Shown one piece after another: positions 33,339 through 42,855 of a DNA stretch of 64,000 nucleotides. The translations under genes were made by a program, and so were the position numbers. A model generated the notes under the pieces. The model did not search any database. It was given only the letters and a program-made list of their open reading frames with translations, and was not told where the DNA came from. The DNA is from Sphingosinithalassobacter tenebrarum (GTDB lineage: Bacteria > Pseudomonadota > Alphaproteobacteria > Sphingomonadales > Sphingomonadaceae). Location: contig NZ_CP049109.1 in the NCBI RefSeq assembly GCF_011057975.1, forward strand, positions 248,001 to 312,000. The letters are read 5' to 3'. Numbering within the stretch: the first letter of the stretch is position 1; each line of letters begins with the position of its first letter.

Positions 33339-35369
33339 ATGCCCGCCAGTAAGATTCTTTGGGGCCAGGTCATCACCGTCCTCACGATAATCGTCGTGAC
33401 GGTCTGGATAGCCACCCAATGGACGGCCGCGGCGCTCGACTATCAGCCGCAGCTCGGCCCGCCCTGGTTCGTCGCCTTTGGCTGGCCGGTCTATCCGCCC
33501 TACGCCTTCTTCGTCTGGATGTTCTTCTACGACGCCTACGCGCCCAAGATATTCGAGACCGGCGCGCTGATCGCCGGCTCGGGCGGCTTTCTCGCCTTCA
33601 TCGTCGCCATCGCCATGTCGGTGCGCCGCGCCCGCGAACTGAAGAACGCGGAGACCTATGGCTCGGCCCGATGGGCGGAGCGCCGGGAAGTGGAGGCCGC
33701 CGGCCTGCTCGGACCGAACGGCGTCACGCTCGGGCGGCTCGGACGCGACTATCTGCGCCATGACGGACCCGAACATGTGCTGTGTTTCGCCCCGACCCGG
33801 AGCGGGAAGGGCGTCGGCCTGGTGGTGCCGACGCTGCTGACCTGGCCGGAGAGCTGTATCGTCCACGACATCAAGGGCGAGAATTGGCAACTCACCGCCG
33901 GCTTCCGCGCACGCCACGGCCGCGTATTGCAGTTCGATCCTACCGACGCGCGCTCGGCCACCTACAACCCACTGCTCGAAATCCGCAAGGGCGCCCTGGA
34001 AGTGCGCGACGTGCAGAACGTCGCCGACGTGCTGGTCGACCCCGAAGGCAGCCTTGAGAAGCGCAACCACTGGGAAAAGACCTCCCATGCGCTGCTGGTC
34101 GGCGCGATCCTCCACGTCCTCTATGCCGGCGAGAACAAGACCCTGGCCGGCGTCGCCGCCTTCCTGTCGGACCCGCGCCAGCCGATCGAATCCACCCTGC
34201 GCGCCATGATGACCACGCCGCATCTTGGGCAAGCCGGCGTCCATCCCGTCGTGGCCTCCGCCGCGCGGGAGCTGCTCAACAAATCGGCCAACGAGCGATC
34301 CGGCGTGCTCTCGACCGCCATGTCGTTCCTCGGCCTCTATCGCGATCCGGTCGTCGCCGAGGTGACGAGCCGGTGCGATTGGCGCATCGCCGATCTGGTT
34401 GAGGGAGCGTTGCCCACCACGCTCTACCTGGTCGTCCCGCCCTCCGACATCTCGCGCACCCGGCCGCTGATCCGCCTCATGCTTAACCAGATCGGTCGGC
34501 GCCTCACCGAGGATCTGAAGCCGGCGGCCGAGCGTCACGAGCTGCTCATCATGTTCGACGAGCTGCCGTCCGAAGGGCGTCTGGACTTCTTTGAGAGCCA
34601 ACTCGCCTTCATGGCCGGCTACAAGATCAAATGCTTCCTGATCGCCCAGTCGCTCAACCAGATCGAGAAGGCTTACGGCCCCAACAACGCGATCCTCGAC
34701 AATTGCCACGTCCGGGTCTCTTTCGCCTCGAATGACGAGCGGACCGCCAAGCGCATCTCGGATGCGCTCGGCACCGCTACCGAAATGCGCGCGATGAAGA
34801 ACTATGCCGGCCATCGCCTGTCGCCGTGGCTTGGGCATTTGATGGTGTCACGCTCCGAGACCGCTCGCCAGCTCCTCACGCCCGGCGAGGTGATGCAGCT
34901 CCCGCCCGACGACGAGATCGTGATGGTGGCGGGCGTGCATCCGATCCGAGCCAGGAAGGTTCGCTACTTCAAGGATCGGCGGTTCACGGAGAGGGTTCTG
35001 GCGCCGCCGGACCCGAAGGCCGGGATCGGCAAGCAGCGTCCCGACGACTGGAGCGGCCTGCCGCCGATCGCGGCCCCGCCGATGCCCGAGCCGTCCGAGG
35101 AGAAGGCGTCCAAGAAGCCGAAGGAGAAAAAGGCCGCCAAGAAGGCAGCGGCGGAGGACGATGCGGAGAATGCGGACCTGCGCCGCGAGCCGGACATGGA
35201 GCGCCATATCGACATCGCGCCGCCGCCCAGCCCGGCGCCCGCCAACGAGTTCGAGCTGGACGAGCCGGAACCCGACACCGACGCGGCACGGCAAATGACG
35301 GTGCGGCGACAGATGCAGGGCATAGCGCGGCAGGCGTCTCTCGACCCTGACGACGGCATCGAGCTATGA
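33339..35369 (+). CDS. traG: TraG/VirD4-type coupling protein
   Basis: The 676-residue ATPase has two N-terminal membrane helices (about 8-25 and 67-90), Walker A PTRSGKG at residues 152-158, and a Walker B region LIMFDELPSEG near 406; GYKIKCFLIAQSLNQIEKAYG is the typical sensor region. The Lys/Glu-rich C-terminal tail (KKPKEKKAAKKAAAEDDAEN) resembles relaxosome-contact extensions. It couples the relaxosome to the Trb channel. AAGGAG lies upstream of ATG 33339, and its stop overlaps the next gene's start. Confidence 0.92.
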   Translation: MPASKILWGQVITVLTIIVVTVWIATQWTAAALDYQPQLGPPWFVAFGWPVYPPYAFFVWMFFYDAYAPKIFETGALIAGSGGFLAFIVAIAMSVRRARELKNAETYGSARWAERREVEAAGLLGPNGVTLGRLGRDYLRHDGPEHVLCFAPTRSGKGVGLVVPTLLTWPESCIVHDIKGENWQLTAGFRARHGRVLQFDPTDARSATYNPLLEIRKGALEVRDVQNVADVLVDPEGSLEKRNHWEKTSHALLVGAILHVLYAGENKTLAGVAAFLSDPRQPIESTLRAMMTTPHLGQAGVHPVVASAARELLNKSANERSGVLSTAMSFLGLYRDPVVAEVTSRCDWRIADLVEGALPTTLYLVVPPSDISRTRPLIRLMLNQIGRRLTEDLKPAAERHELLIMFDELPSEGRLDFFESQLAFMAGYKIKCFLIAQSLNQIEKAYGPNNAILDNCHVRVSFASNDERTAKRISDALGTATEMRAMKNYAGHRLSPWLGHLMVSRSETARQLLTPGEVMQLPPDDEIVMVAGVHPIRARKVRYFKDRRFTERVLAPPDPKAGIGKQRPDDWSGLPPIAAPPMPEPSEEKASKKPKEKKAAKKAAAEDDAENADLRREPDMERHIDIAPPPSPAPANEFELDEPEPDTDAARQMTVRRQMQGIARQASLDPDDGIEL

Positions 35370-35782
35370 CCACCAAGACGCCGTTTTCGGTCTATCTCGA
35401 TCCCGAAGTGATGCAGGCGCTCGCCGCCTATGCCGACCGGCGCGCCAAGTCGCGCTCGCTGGTCGCCGAAGCGGCCATCGCATCCTTCCTGTCGCCCGAC
35501 GCCGACGAGCAGCGCGAGGCGGCCATCGCCAAGCGGCTTGATCGGCTCGACCGACGCCAGACGCGGCTGGAGCGCGATGTCGGGATCGGCGTCGAGATGA
35601 TCGCGCTGTTCGTTCGTTTCTGGCTGTCCAACACACCGCCGCCGCCTGAAACGGAGCGCGCCGCGATGCGCCGCCAAGGCGGCGATCGCTACGACGCGTT
35701 CATGGAAGCGTTGGGTAGGCGACTCGCTAAAGGTCCAAAGGCCCGGCAGGAGATCGGCGAGGACATGGAAGCTGCAACATAG
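35366..35782 (+). CDS. CopG-like small protein of the tra/trb operon
   Basis: The 138-residue protein has an N-terminal ribbon-helix-helix-like part (TPFSVYLDPEVMQALAAYADRRAKSRSLVAEAAIASFLS), a coiled central region (AIAKRLDRLDRRQTRLERDVGIGVEMIALFVRFWL) and a basic tail. It is always found between traG and trbB in this ICE type. Here trbB lies 23.5 kb further on, so its normal downstream neighbour has been displaced. It overlaps the traG stop (ATGA). Confidence 0.82.
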   Translation: MTTKTPFSVYLDPEVMQALAAYADRRAKSRSLVAEAAIASFLSPDADEQREAAIAKRLDRLDRRQTRLERDVGIGVEMIALFVRFWLSNTPPPPETERAAMRRQGGDRYDAFMEALGRRLAKGPKARQEIGEDMEAAT

Positions 35783-36020
35783 AAGTCCGCTCGGTCGGAC
35801 ATTCCGGAACGGCTCCTTTTAGAAACGCGGATCGGAAAAGCGGACATTCCAGACGGCGAACGGATCTGTAAGCTCCGTGTCCCAGTACCGGTCGCTTAAG
35901 CGGCATTAACTTGGCGTCGGAACTGCCATTCATTCGGGCTTACGGCGATGGCAGCTTGTCGCTCAATATTAGGCCGTTTCGGCTGCCACATGGCCTCGGC
36001 CTCGGTCAGCTTCTGAGGTC

Positions 36021-38378
36021 TCAAGCAGCTTCGTCGACTCGGCCCACTTCGTCCTCGTCGTCGACGGGAAGAAACTGCTCGACCTTTTCATGGATATCGC
36101 GGACGAGCTCGACTTGTTCTGCGGTAAGGATGCCGCGTTCGGGATGAGTGGTGATCTTGCGGATTTCGTTCAGGTCCTTGATCCATTTCGTGGCGCTTTT
36201 TTTGTTGTCCTTGTCCTTCGCGCCGAGCGACACGGAATCCTTGAAGAGCGCCCAATTGTCCGTGCAAATCTCGATGTAGCTGATGAGATAGAGCTGCGAT
36301 TCCTCTTCGCCCTCCCGGTTCTTAGCCTCCCACTCAGCGGTACAGCTTTGACGGATCTTGAGAGGGATGCCCTTTGTCCACCATGCCTTGTTCTGGACGC
36401 CGTAATGCGCCTTCAACTTTCCTATAACGAACGAAAAGAGACGACGGTGGATTCGGGTAACACGGGCGGCCGCCTGTTCGGTACCAGCTTCGTCACGTGA
36501 CTCGAGATACTCAATAAGGCCCGACGGACGAAAACTCGGATTCCGCTCGTGGATCAATGCCTCGAGCCCAAATGACTGCTGGCGGACCGCCGTGAGGGAG
36601 GAGCCAACCCGCCTGAACGCCTGAACATCCTGTGGGGTCGCGGTTTTGAAATAGTCGATAATGAACTGGAGATAGGGGGTGATCTCCTCCACCGTCTCCT
36701 CTGCCGTCCTCACATAGAGGTCCGCGCCCGTATCGTGCCTGATATGCTCCGCCACGTCGCGGATGACATGGAAGAGGGCCCTGATGCCGTTGTTCGTGCA
36801 GAGATACCCGCCCGGGCCGTCTCCAGTACGCCAATGAGCGAGCAATTCGGTTCGGAAGAGTTCGAGGCAGTCGCTCACAACGTCGATGCCCTTCCTAAGG
36901 TTCGCATCGAATTCGTTGGGAGCCGAGGTCGAGAGGGGCCCCGGAAGAATAGCTCCTTTGCTCAGCGTGCCCATAAGCTTTGCAACTCCCAATCCGTCAC
37001 GGATGGATGTCTGCGTCAGGCACCGAAAATTGGACTTCTTTTTGCCGGTAACTACCATGCGGTCGTGCAGGGGCGAGGTCTTAAGGGCGTTGAGGCGTGA
37101 GGCGATCCTCGACAATAGAGCCTGGAACGCTTCTTCCGGATCGGAGGACTTCCAGTGCAGGTCGGAATAAAGTTCTACCAGCAACCCCTGACTGACTTTC
37201 ACCTGCTTGCTGTTGATGTCGATGAAAAGGTTCATCTCCCGCTCGGCCGGGAGGTTCTCGTAGGCGAGCACCGGGATGGTAGTCCGGTCCGTTTCGTAGC
37301 CTCCAGCCTCGCGGGCGTGTGCATATCCGTAGAGTCGGTGCTGTCCGTCGATAATCCAGGCCGAAGCGTAATTGGCCGGAAGGTGAAGGACCCCAAGGGC
37401 CTCGTCGCCGAACGTGTCGTGGACCTCAAACTTAAGACCCGACCGGCGGGTGGTCTTCAGATTGATGACGATATTCGTCGGGAATTTTCCGCCTTCATTG
37501 ATGTACTGCGCAATCCTTTTCAGCCGCCTCGGTTGCAGCATCCGTTGGTACGTATCTAAGTTCTCGACATCGCGGCTTGCCTTATGGCCTACGTAGGCGA
37601 TCTTCAGGAGTTCGTCGGGCCGGATGAGAAAGGTGTAGAAGTTATCCTTGCCCATTCGACCCCGCGTGGCGACGACCTTACGCGAAAGGCCCGAAATCTT
37701 CTGCCCCGCGAACATGTGGGCGAGCATCTGGTAGCGCGCGGCAGTCTTCAGGTGCTGGACCAACATTGAATAGTAGTCGAGCTCGCCATCAGCCAAAACA
37801 GCGATCTGGGCTTCCTCGCATTTCGCAAGATCGGCATCGGACCACGAGATGTTTCGGGTCGCGACCACAAACTTAACCTTGGGTCGCGAACCCGCCCCGT
37901 AGAACTTGGTGATTGAGGAATTAATCGGTTCACGGATAGCCTTCAGCTTCTCAATCAGCGCGCTCATGTTCTTGCGCCCTGGGGTATCGCGCTGTGTGCA
38001 TTCGACAAGCAAGGCTGTCTCATCATCCTTTGCAAAAACGTCGATTTGTCGAGAGGAGAGACCAGCCTCTGCAGCAATTGTGAACTGCCGACCCAAGCTC
38101 ATTTGGCCGAACCCCATCTGCGCGAGGATCGACCAGACTTCGTCCTCCAACTGTTCGTCGGCAGGTTTCGGCTTTGCCACCCGCGTGGACTTGGCGTTCC
38201 GGCGGACGACACGCCAGCCGTCTTCCTCTTCCAGGGCGACTTTCCCGGCTATGATCTTCTTCGTCGATCCTCCGACGGTCTTGAACACGTCTTTCTGCTT
38301 ACGCCGACGAAGCTGCGCCGCAATCTCGTCGCCCTCAACAAGAGGATGCAGCAAGGCTTCAGTCATCATATCCCCCAT
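36021..38378 (-). CDS. DGQHR-domain protein with nuclease-like N-terminus and HEPN-like C-terminus
   Basis: The 785-residue protein has three parts. Residues 75-190 resemble a PD-(D/E)xK fold (RQIDVFAKDDETALLVECTQRD: Asp113, Glu126, with Thr or Gln at the usual Lys position). Residues about 240-460 are DndB-like: IIDGQHRLYGY (DGQHR at 344-348), then FIDINSKQ (385-392). The C-terminal 100 residues are helical with Tyr/Trp and end in EIRKITTHPERG, an R-x4-H motif (Arg740, His745) as in HEPN ribonucleases. The family's known role is DNA modification regulation or sensing; the HEPN part suggests an RNA-cleaving effector. It is divergent from a second DGQHR-type gene. Codon use is less G+C-rich than the ICE core, indicating a different origin. 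No named family is recognised. Confidence 0.72.
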   Translation of the reverse strand: MGDMMTEALLHPLVEGDEIAAQLRRRKQKDVFKTVGGSTKKIIAGKVALEEEDGWRVVRRNAKSTRVAKPKPADEQLEDEVWSILAQMGFGQMSLGRQFTIAAEAGLSSRQIDVFAKDDETALLVECTQRDTPGRKNMSALIEKLKAIREPINSSITKFYGAGSRPKVKFVVATRNISWSDADLAKCEEAQIAVLADGELDYYSMLVQHLKTAARYQMLAHMFAGQKISGLSRKVVATRGRMGKDNFYTFLIRPDELLKIAYVGHKASRDVENLDTYQRMLQPRRLKRIAQYINEGGKFPTNIVINLKTTRRSGLKFEVHDTFGDEALGVLHLPANYASAWIIDGQHRLYGYAHAREAGGYETDRTTIPVLAYENLPAEREMNLFIDINSKQVKVSQGLLVELYSDLHWKSSDPEEAFQALLSRIASRLNALKTSPLHDRMVVTGKKKSNFRCLTQTSIRDGLGVAKLMGTLSKGAILPGPLSTSAPNEFDANLRKGIDVVSDCLELFRTELLAHWRTGDGPGGYLCTNNGIRALFHVIRDVAEHIRHDTGADLYVRTAEETVEEITPYLQFIIDYFKTATPQDVQAFRRVGSSLTAVRQQSFGLEALIHERNPSFRPSGLIEYLESRDEAGTEQAAARVTRIHRRLFSFVIGKLKAHYGVQNKAWWTKGIPLKIRQSCTAEWEAKNREGEEESQLYLISYIEICTDNWALFKDSVSLGAKDKDNKKSATKWIKDLNEIRKITTHPERGILTAEQVELVRDIHEKVEQFLPVDDEDEVGRVDEAA

Positions 38379-38610
38379 AGGCCGAAAATCGACCGGCGAT
38401 GGGCATGCTGTATTTACTGGAAGAAAAAGTAAAGATTATCGAACCCAGCCCATGCTGATCTTGGCGTAGCATTGGGGCTGCATCGGCATCGCCATGCAGA
38501 GAGCGTAACCGCGGATAGCGACGAAACGAGCGTCGCGCGCGATCGACAGAGTGTAGTAATGTTGCTATTTGCATTCTTTCGCTGCAATTTCGGCAGCGAG
38601 GGAGGGCATT
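38379..38610. promoter_or_regulatory. Divergent promoter region of the DGQHR island
   Basis: The 232 bases between the two divergent genes are relatively A+T-rich (TACTGTATTTACTGGAAG, GTAATGTTGCTATTTGC). GAGGGAGGG lies before the TTG start at 38611. I see no convincing operator palindrome. Both transcription units of the left half of the island must start here. Confidence 0.5.
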
Positions 38611-39621
38611 TTGGACGCGGAGATCTCGATTGATTGTATGGAGGGGCGCTCCCTCGACCGTCAGGTTTTACTCGGATTTGCGTCTGCGCGCGTCCTTCAC
38701 GCGAATAGCTTTGCTGATGTGCTCGACGAAGAAAGTGGCCGCGGCTACCAGCGCCGACTAAACCCACGGCACAGCTTGGACTTCCGGAAGTACGCCCAGC
38801 AGGAGGGTAGTGCCACCATTCCGTTGACCTTCAATCTGCGGGGTGCCCCAGGCCGTGTGTGGAACATCGCGGATCAGGGCGGTCGCGTGCGTCTGACCTT
38901 GGCTCGTGGGGCACGACCCCTCGCGCAGGTCGACTGCCAGCATCGCCTGGGGCACCTTTCGGATCTGGATGTACTCCTCCCCTTCATGTCCTTCGTCGGC
39001 CTTGATGAGCGAGAGGAGATGCAAATCTTCGGGGTGATAAACGGCAAGGCCAAGGGCCTCTCCAGCAGTCTGCTGGACTTCCACGATGCGCAGCTATGTG
39101 CCGATCTGGCCAGTGAGCGGCCCGAGCTGCTCGTGGCCCTCCATCTCAAGAACGAGCATTCTTCCCCATGGTACAACCGGCTTGACCTCGGGGGAGCCCG
39201 GGTATCCGGGCTCGAACGACGCGCTTCGTTGCGAACTATGCAGAAGGCCGCGCGCATCCTCGTCAAGCGGCTTCATCCTCGCTCCGCGGAGGATGTCGCC
39301 CGCATCGCTCACGATTTCTGGGGGGCGGTCGCACTGGTGATCCCCGAGGCGTTCTCCAATCCAAGGAAGAGCCTCGTGACTAAGGGAGTAGGTGTCTACG
39401 CCTTGACCGAACTCGCCGCCGACATGGTGTTGGAGGTGCCGGACGGAGTTGCGTGCGACCGGCTATATTTCGCCTCCGCGCTGACGGATTTCGCGCCCCA
39501 TGTCGATTGGGGAAATGACGGACTACTCGCTGGCCTTGGCGGGGAGGGAGGTGCTCGGCGTGCCGTCGACATCCTTCGCCTGTCGCGCCAGCAGCATCGA
39601 TTGAAAGTAGCTAATGCCTGA
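38611..39621 (+). CDS. Second DGQHR-like protein (DCQHR variant)
   Basis: The 336-residue protein resembles DndB/DGQHR proteins: YQRRLNPRHSLDFRKYAQQ, then ARPLAQVDCQHRLGHLSDL in which DGQHR reads DCQHR, followed by FVGLDEREEMQIFGVINGKAKGLSSSLLDFHDAQ, equivalent to the 'FxxINxxQ' element of the family. It has no nuclease or HEPN parts. The start is uncertain: TTG 38611 has a good GGAGGG upstream; TTG 38569 and ATG 38638 are also in frame. Its end overlaps the radical-SAM gene by 8 bases, so they are translationally coupled. The Gly-to-Cys change is notable. Function unknown. Confidence 0.65.
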   Translation: MDAEISIDCMEGRSLDRQVLLGFASARVLHANSFADVLDEESGRGYQRRLNPRHSLDFRKYAQQEGSATIPLTFNLRGAPGRVWNIADQGGRVRLTLARGARPLAQVDCQHRLGHLSDLDVLLPFMSFVGLDEREEMQIFGVINGKAKGLSSSLLDFHDAQLCADLASERPELLVALHLKNEHSSPWYNRLDLGGARVSGLERRASLRTMQKAARILVKRLHPRSAEDVARIAHDFWGAVALVIPEAFSNPRKSLVTKGVGVYALTELAADMVLEVPDGVACDRLYFASALTDFAPHVDWGNDGLLAGLGGEGGARRAVDILRLSRQQHRLKVANA

Positions 39622-41224
39622 CCGCAACATCCTGCTCATCGAGCCGGACTACAAGAACAAATACCCTCCCCTGGGATTAATGAAGATCGCGCAGTACCAC
39701 GGTCCGCGCGGCAAGCGCGACCGTGTTCGCTTCATTAAGGGGCGAGATCCGTCCGTCCTCGAACAGGCGTGGGACCGGATTTACGTTACCACCCTCTTCT
39801 CGTTCGAATACCCCAAGATCGCCGAGACAATTGACTACGCGCTACGGGTCGCGAACGGGCAGGCGGACAAGGTTTTCGTGGGGGGCATCGCTGCTTCTCT
39901 AATGCACGATCGTTTCGTCCGGGAACCGCGTTGGCATGGGATCCGGTTCATCAAGGGGCTACTTTCGAAACCGCCTGCTCAAGCGCTGCTGCTCGATGAC
40001 TTCGCCGAGGAACTGTATTCGAATGACCTTACGGGCAAGCCTATCGAAGACCTGATCCCGGACTACTCGATCCTCGACCAAGTCGAATATCGCTATCCAG
40101 TCCACGACGCGTATTTCGCGTACACCTCCCGCGGATGCATCCGAAAATGCCACTTCTGCGGGGTTCCGAAGTTGGAGGGGATGCAACGAGACACCGACTC
40201 CTTGACCGACGTGGTGAAAGGGATCGACGAGCTGTACGGACCTAGGAAGGACCTCATTTTGATGGACAACAATGTTGTCGCATCGGCTCGGTTCAAGGAC
40301 ATCATTGCGGAAATACGGGACCTGGGCTTCACTCCTGGTGCGAAACTCCATAGACCGGGGCAACGTGCTGCCGTCGGGCGCCGCGTGGACTTCAACCAAG
40401 GGGTGGATGCAAGGATCCTCTGCAAGGATCCGATGTACCTCAAGGAACTGTCGACCATCGCCCTCCGACCGCTACGGATCGCATTCGACCACTGGGGCGT
40501 CCGCAAGCCGTATGAGCAGGCGGTGCGATATGCCCACGAGCATGGGCTGCACGAACTGTCCAACTACATGCTCTACAACTTCCATGACGGACCAGAAGAC
40601 CTGTTCGAGAGAATGCGGTTGAATGTGACCCTCAACGAGGAGCTCGGCATACGCATCTGGTCGTTCCCCATGCGGTTCCAGCCCACCGACCGACCCGACC
40701 GAGGACACATTGGAGAGAAGTGGACCCGCTACCAACTGCGTTCGATGCAGATTGTCCTCCAGGCGACGCACGGGGTGGTGAGTGGAGAGCCAGAATTCTT
40801 CAAGCGTGCTTTCGGCGATCGCTTCGAGGACTACCGGCGCATACTGGCGATGCCGCACGACTTCATCTTCAACCGGGACTTCTACGATAAGGGGCCGGGT
40901 CGAGGCGAGTTCGACGATTTCGAAAGTGCGTTCAATCGCCTGACGGATACGGATGTCGCCGAACTGCTGGGCCTGCTGTCCTCGCGGGATCCTCGACACT
41001 TTCACACGCTGCCGGACGAAGCGGACTCCGACGCCCTGCGCGCGGTCCTTCCGTTCTACATTCCCAAGCCGAAGGAAGAATGGATGCCGATCTGGCGAGC
41101 AGCCAAGGCCAAGACGCGAGAAGAAACAGGCCCCTGCGAGGAGGAGCGCGTCGAGGACGCCGGCCTCGACTACGAAGACCCGTCCGAGACCAGCGACAGC
41201 GTTATGCCGTCGATAGCGGCATAG
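39614..41224 (+). CDS. Radical SAM enzyme with B12-binding-like N-terminal domain
   Basis: The 536-residue protein has the [4Fe-4S] motif GCIRKCHFC (Cys175, Cys179, Cys182). Its N-terminal 130 residues look like the cobalamin-binding-type Rossmann domain that often precedes it (YPPLGLMKIAQYHG, VFVGGIAASL), but the DxHxxG histidine motif is not evident, so B12 binding is doubtful. After the barrel comes FNQGVDARILCKDP. The enzyme is coupled to a DGQHR-like gene upstream (overlap) and to a GHKL ATPase downstream (3-base gap). Its substrate is unknown; given the neighbours, a nucleic-acid or peptide modification is conceivable. A C-terminal acidic tail (CEEERVEDAGLDYEDPSE) may contact partners. 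Confidence 0.8.
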   Translation: MPDRNILLIEPDYKNKYPPLGLMKIAQYHGPRGKRDRVRFIKGRDPSVLEQAWDRIYVTTLFSFEYPKIAETIDYALRVANGQADKVFVGGIAASLMHDRFVREPRWHGIRFIKGLLSKPPAQALLLDDFAEELYSNDLTGKPIEDLIPDYSILDQVEYRYPVHDAYFAYTSRGCIRKCHFCGVPKLEGMQRDTDSLTDVVKGIDELYGPRKDLILMDNNVVASARFKDIIAEIRDLGFTPGAKLHRPGQRAAVGRRVDFNQGVDARILCKDPMYLKELSTIALRPLRIAFDHWGVRKPYEQAVRYAHEHGLHELSNYMLYNFHDGPEDLFERMRLNVTLNEELGIRIWSFPMRFQPTDRPDRGHIGEKWTRYQLRSMQIVLQATHGVVSGEPEFFKRAFGDRFEDYRRILAMPHDFIFNRDFYDKGPGRGEFDDFESAFNRLTDTDVAELLGLLSSRDPRHFHTLPDEADSDALRAVLPFYIPKPKEEWMPIWRAAKAKTREETGPCEEERVEDAGLDYEDPSETSDSVMPSIAA

Positions 41225-41227
41225 AGC

Positions 41228-42754
41228 ATGAGCATGAACGAAGTAATCGAGACGTCGATCGATTCGAAGGTCAGGATCGGCAAGGACATCCTCGAGCTGA
41301 TCTCGTCAGCGATGTATGTCGAGCCGCTTAACGCCTACCGCGAATACATCCAAAACTCTGCCGATGCGATCGATCAGGCTCGGTCCAATGGCGAACTTGC
41401 CGCCGATGACCCCGGGACGATCGACATTTTGATCGACCAGTCGAAGCGGGAGGTGCGTATCAGGGACAACGGAGCGGCGATCCCGAGTGCGGAAGTGGTG
41501 GAGCGGCTACTGGCGATAGGAGGTAGCGGGAAGCGTGGGACTGATGCGCGCGGCTTCAGGGGCGTTGGTCGACTAGCCTCACTCGGCTACTGCCAACGTC
41601 TAACGTTCCGTTCGCGGCCTCAGGGCGCGCCGGAAGTCACCGAGCTCACCTGGGACGGTCGCCGGCTCCGCACCGCGCTAGCGGATGCCAAATCGAGCGA
41701 TCTCGCTGATGTGGTGGCACAAATCGTCGATGTCAGTTCCGCGCCGGCCGATGACGTGCCTGACCGCTTCTTCGAGGTCAAGATGGCGGGCATAGCCCGT
41801 CAGCGTGGGGACCGTCTTCTAGACGAGCAGGCGGTCACTGCCTACCTGCGCCAAGTCGCGCCGCTGGCCTTTGCAAATGAATTCTCGTCGGCTGTGACCA
41901 TAGTAGAGGCCCTAGAGGCCACGGGCCCGACCACGGAGCTGCGGATAAGCATCAACGAGGGAGAGCCGCTGACCCGTCCCCACAAGGATTTCATCGACCT
42001 GGGAAGTACCACCAGTGGAATTCAAGAGGTCGAAGTAGTGGAGGTGCCCGGCATCGATGGCGGGTTGGCGGCGCTCGCCTGGTTCGCCCATCACGAATAC
42101 AAGGGCGCGATACCGGTAGGCGAACTGGTCAAGGGCGTGCGGGTCCGGATTGGCAACATCCAGATCGGTGACCACCGCATCCTCGAAGACATATTCCCGG
42201 AAACCCGTTTCAATTCATGGACGGTGGGCGAGGTTCACATTTTCGATCGCCGTATCGTCCCGAATGGACGGCGCGATGCGTTCGAAGCCAGCACGCATCA
42301 CGCGAACCTTGTCAATCATCTCTCTCCGGTGGGACGCGATGTCGCCCGACGATGCCGGACGAGTTCAGGATTGCGTTCGAAGCTACGGGAGTTCGACCTA
42401 ACGAGACTGGAGGTCGAGGAACGCCTCAATGTGGTGCAACAAGGAGCGATGGCGTTGGTAGCACGCGATGCTGAGCTGGGGCGGGTCAACCAGCTCATCG
42501 CGAAGATGGCCGCCATAGCGAAGAACGATATCGTACCTGAAATCCGAAAAACGGCAATGAAGGAAGAGATAGCAATAGCCGAAGAGCAGATCGCACTACG
42601 TACCCGGGATGGGAGTGTGGATCCCCTTGAAATAGTCGAGGCCGAAAAGAGGGGGGCATACCGAGACATGATCGAACTAATCTACGAGTGCTCCTCGAAC
42701 AGAGTGGCTGCGAAGTCCTTGGTCGATCGCATTCTGCAGCGTCTTGCAGCCTGA
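41228..42754 (+). CDS. GHKL (Hsp90/MutL-type) ATPase, copy A
   Basis: This is a 508-residue protein. The N-terminal ATP-binding domain has all GHKL boxes: motif N, EYIQNSADAID (Glu39, Asn43, Asp46); motif G1, RIRDNGAAI (Asp80-Gly82); and motif G2, GFRGVGRLA (109-117). A transducer-like middle domain follows, then IQIGDHRILEDIFPETRFNSWTVGEVHIFDRRIVPNGRRDAFE and a helical C-terminus. No histidine-kinase or known effector domain is fused. It is probably a dimerising clamp ATPase. It has a clear relative at 44265 on the opposite strand. Being third in the DGQHR/radical-SAM operon, it may act as the sensing or assembling module. Confidence 0.8.
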   Translation: MSMNEVIETSIDSKVRIGKDILELISSAMYVEPLNAYREYIQNSADAIDQARSNGELAADDPGTIDILIDQSKREVRIRDNGAAIPSAEVVERLLAIGGSGKRGTDARGFRGVGRLASLGYCQRLTFRSRPQGAPEVTELTWDGRRLRTALADAKSSDLADVVAQIVDVSSAPADDVPDRFFEVKMAGIARQRGDRLLDEQAVTAYLRQVAPLAFANEFSSAVTIVEALEATGPTTELRISINEGEPLTRPHKDFIDLGSTTSGIQEVEVVEVPGIDGGLAALAWFAHHEYKGAIPVGELVKGVRVRIGNIQIGDHRILEDIFPETRFNSWTVGEVHIFDRRIVPNGRRDAFEASTHHANLVNHLSPVGRDVARRCRTSSGLRSKLREFDLTRLEVEERLNVVQQGAMALVARDAELGRVNQLIAKMAAIAKNDIVPEIRKTAMKEEIAIAEEQIALRTRDGSVDPLEIVEAEKRGAYRDMIELIYECSSNRVAAKSLVDRILQRLAA

Positions 42755-42829
42755 AGGAACGCCTCGCACCGGCTGTCGGTGAGCGTCCGGGGTGCAAAAA
42801 GATGCTAAGGGGGCCGGCTGGTTCGCGTC
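42755..42829. other. Left flank of the IS insertion between the two ATPase genes
   Basis: Seventy-five bases between the stop of the first GHKL gene and the left end of the IS3-family element. The original intergenic DNA continues at 44070. It contains no gene. The last four bases (CGTC) are the left copy of the target duplication. Confidence 0.6.
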
Positions 42830-42855
42830 TGACGTGCTCCCCTGAGTGTTACCAT

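Noticed and set aside
35783..36020. Transposon ends bracketing the 23.5-kb insertion
   Set aside because: Two imperfect copies of a CGGACATTCC-type motif occur after the copG-like gene, but no matching inverted or direct repeat was found at 58911-59340.
39614..41224. Cobalamin-dependent radical SAM methylase
   Set aside because: The N-terminal domain looks B12-binding-like, but the DxHxxG cobalamin-ligand motif was not seen, so B12 dependence is not claimed.
36021..42754. A 7-deazaguanine (dpd) DNA modification cluster
   Set aside because: DGQHR proteins fit, but no tRNA-guanine-transglycosylase-like gene and no helicases of that cluster are present.
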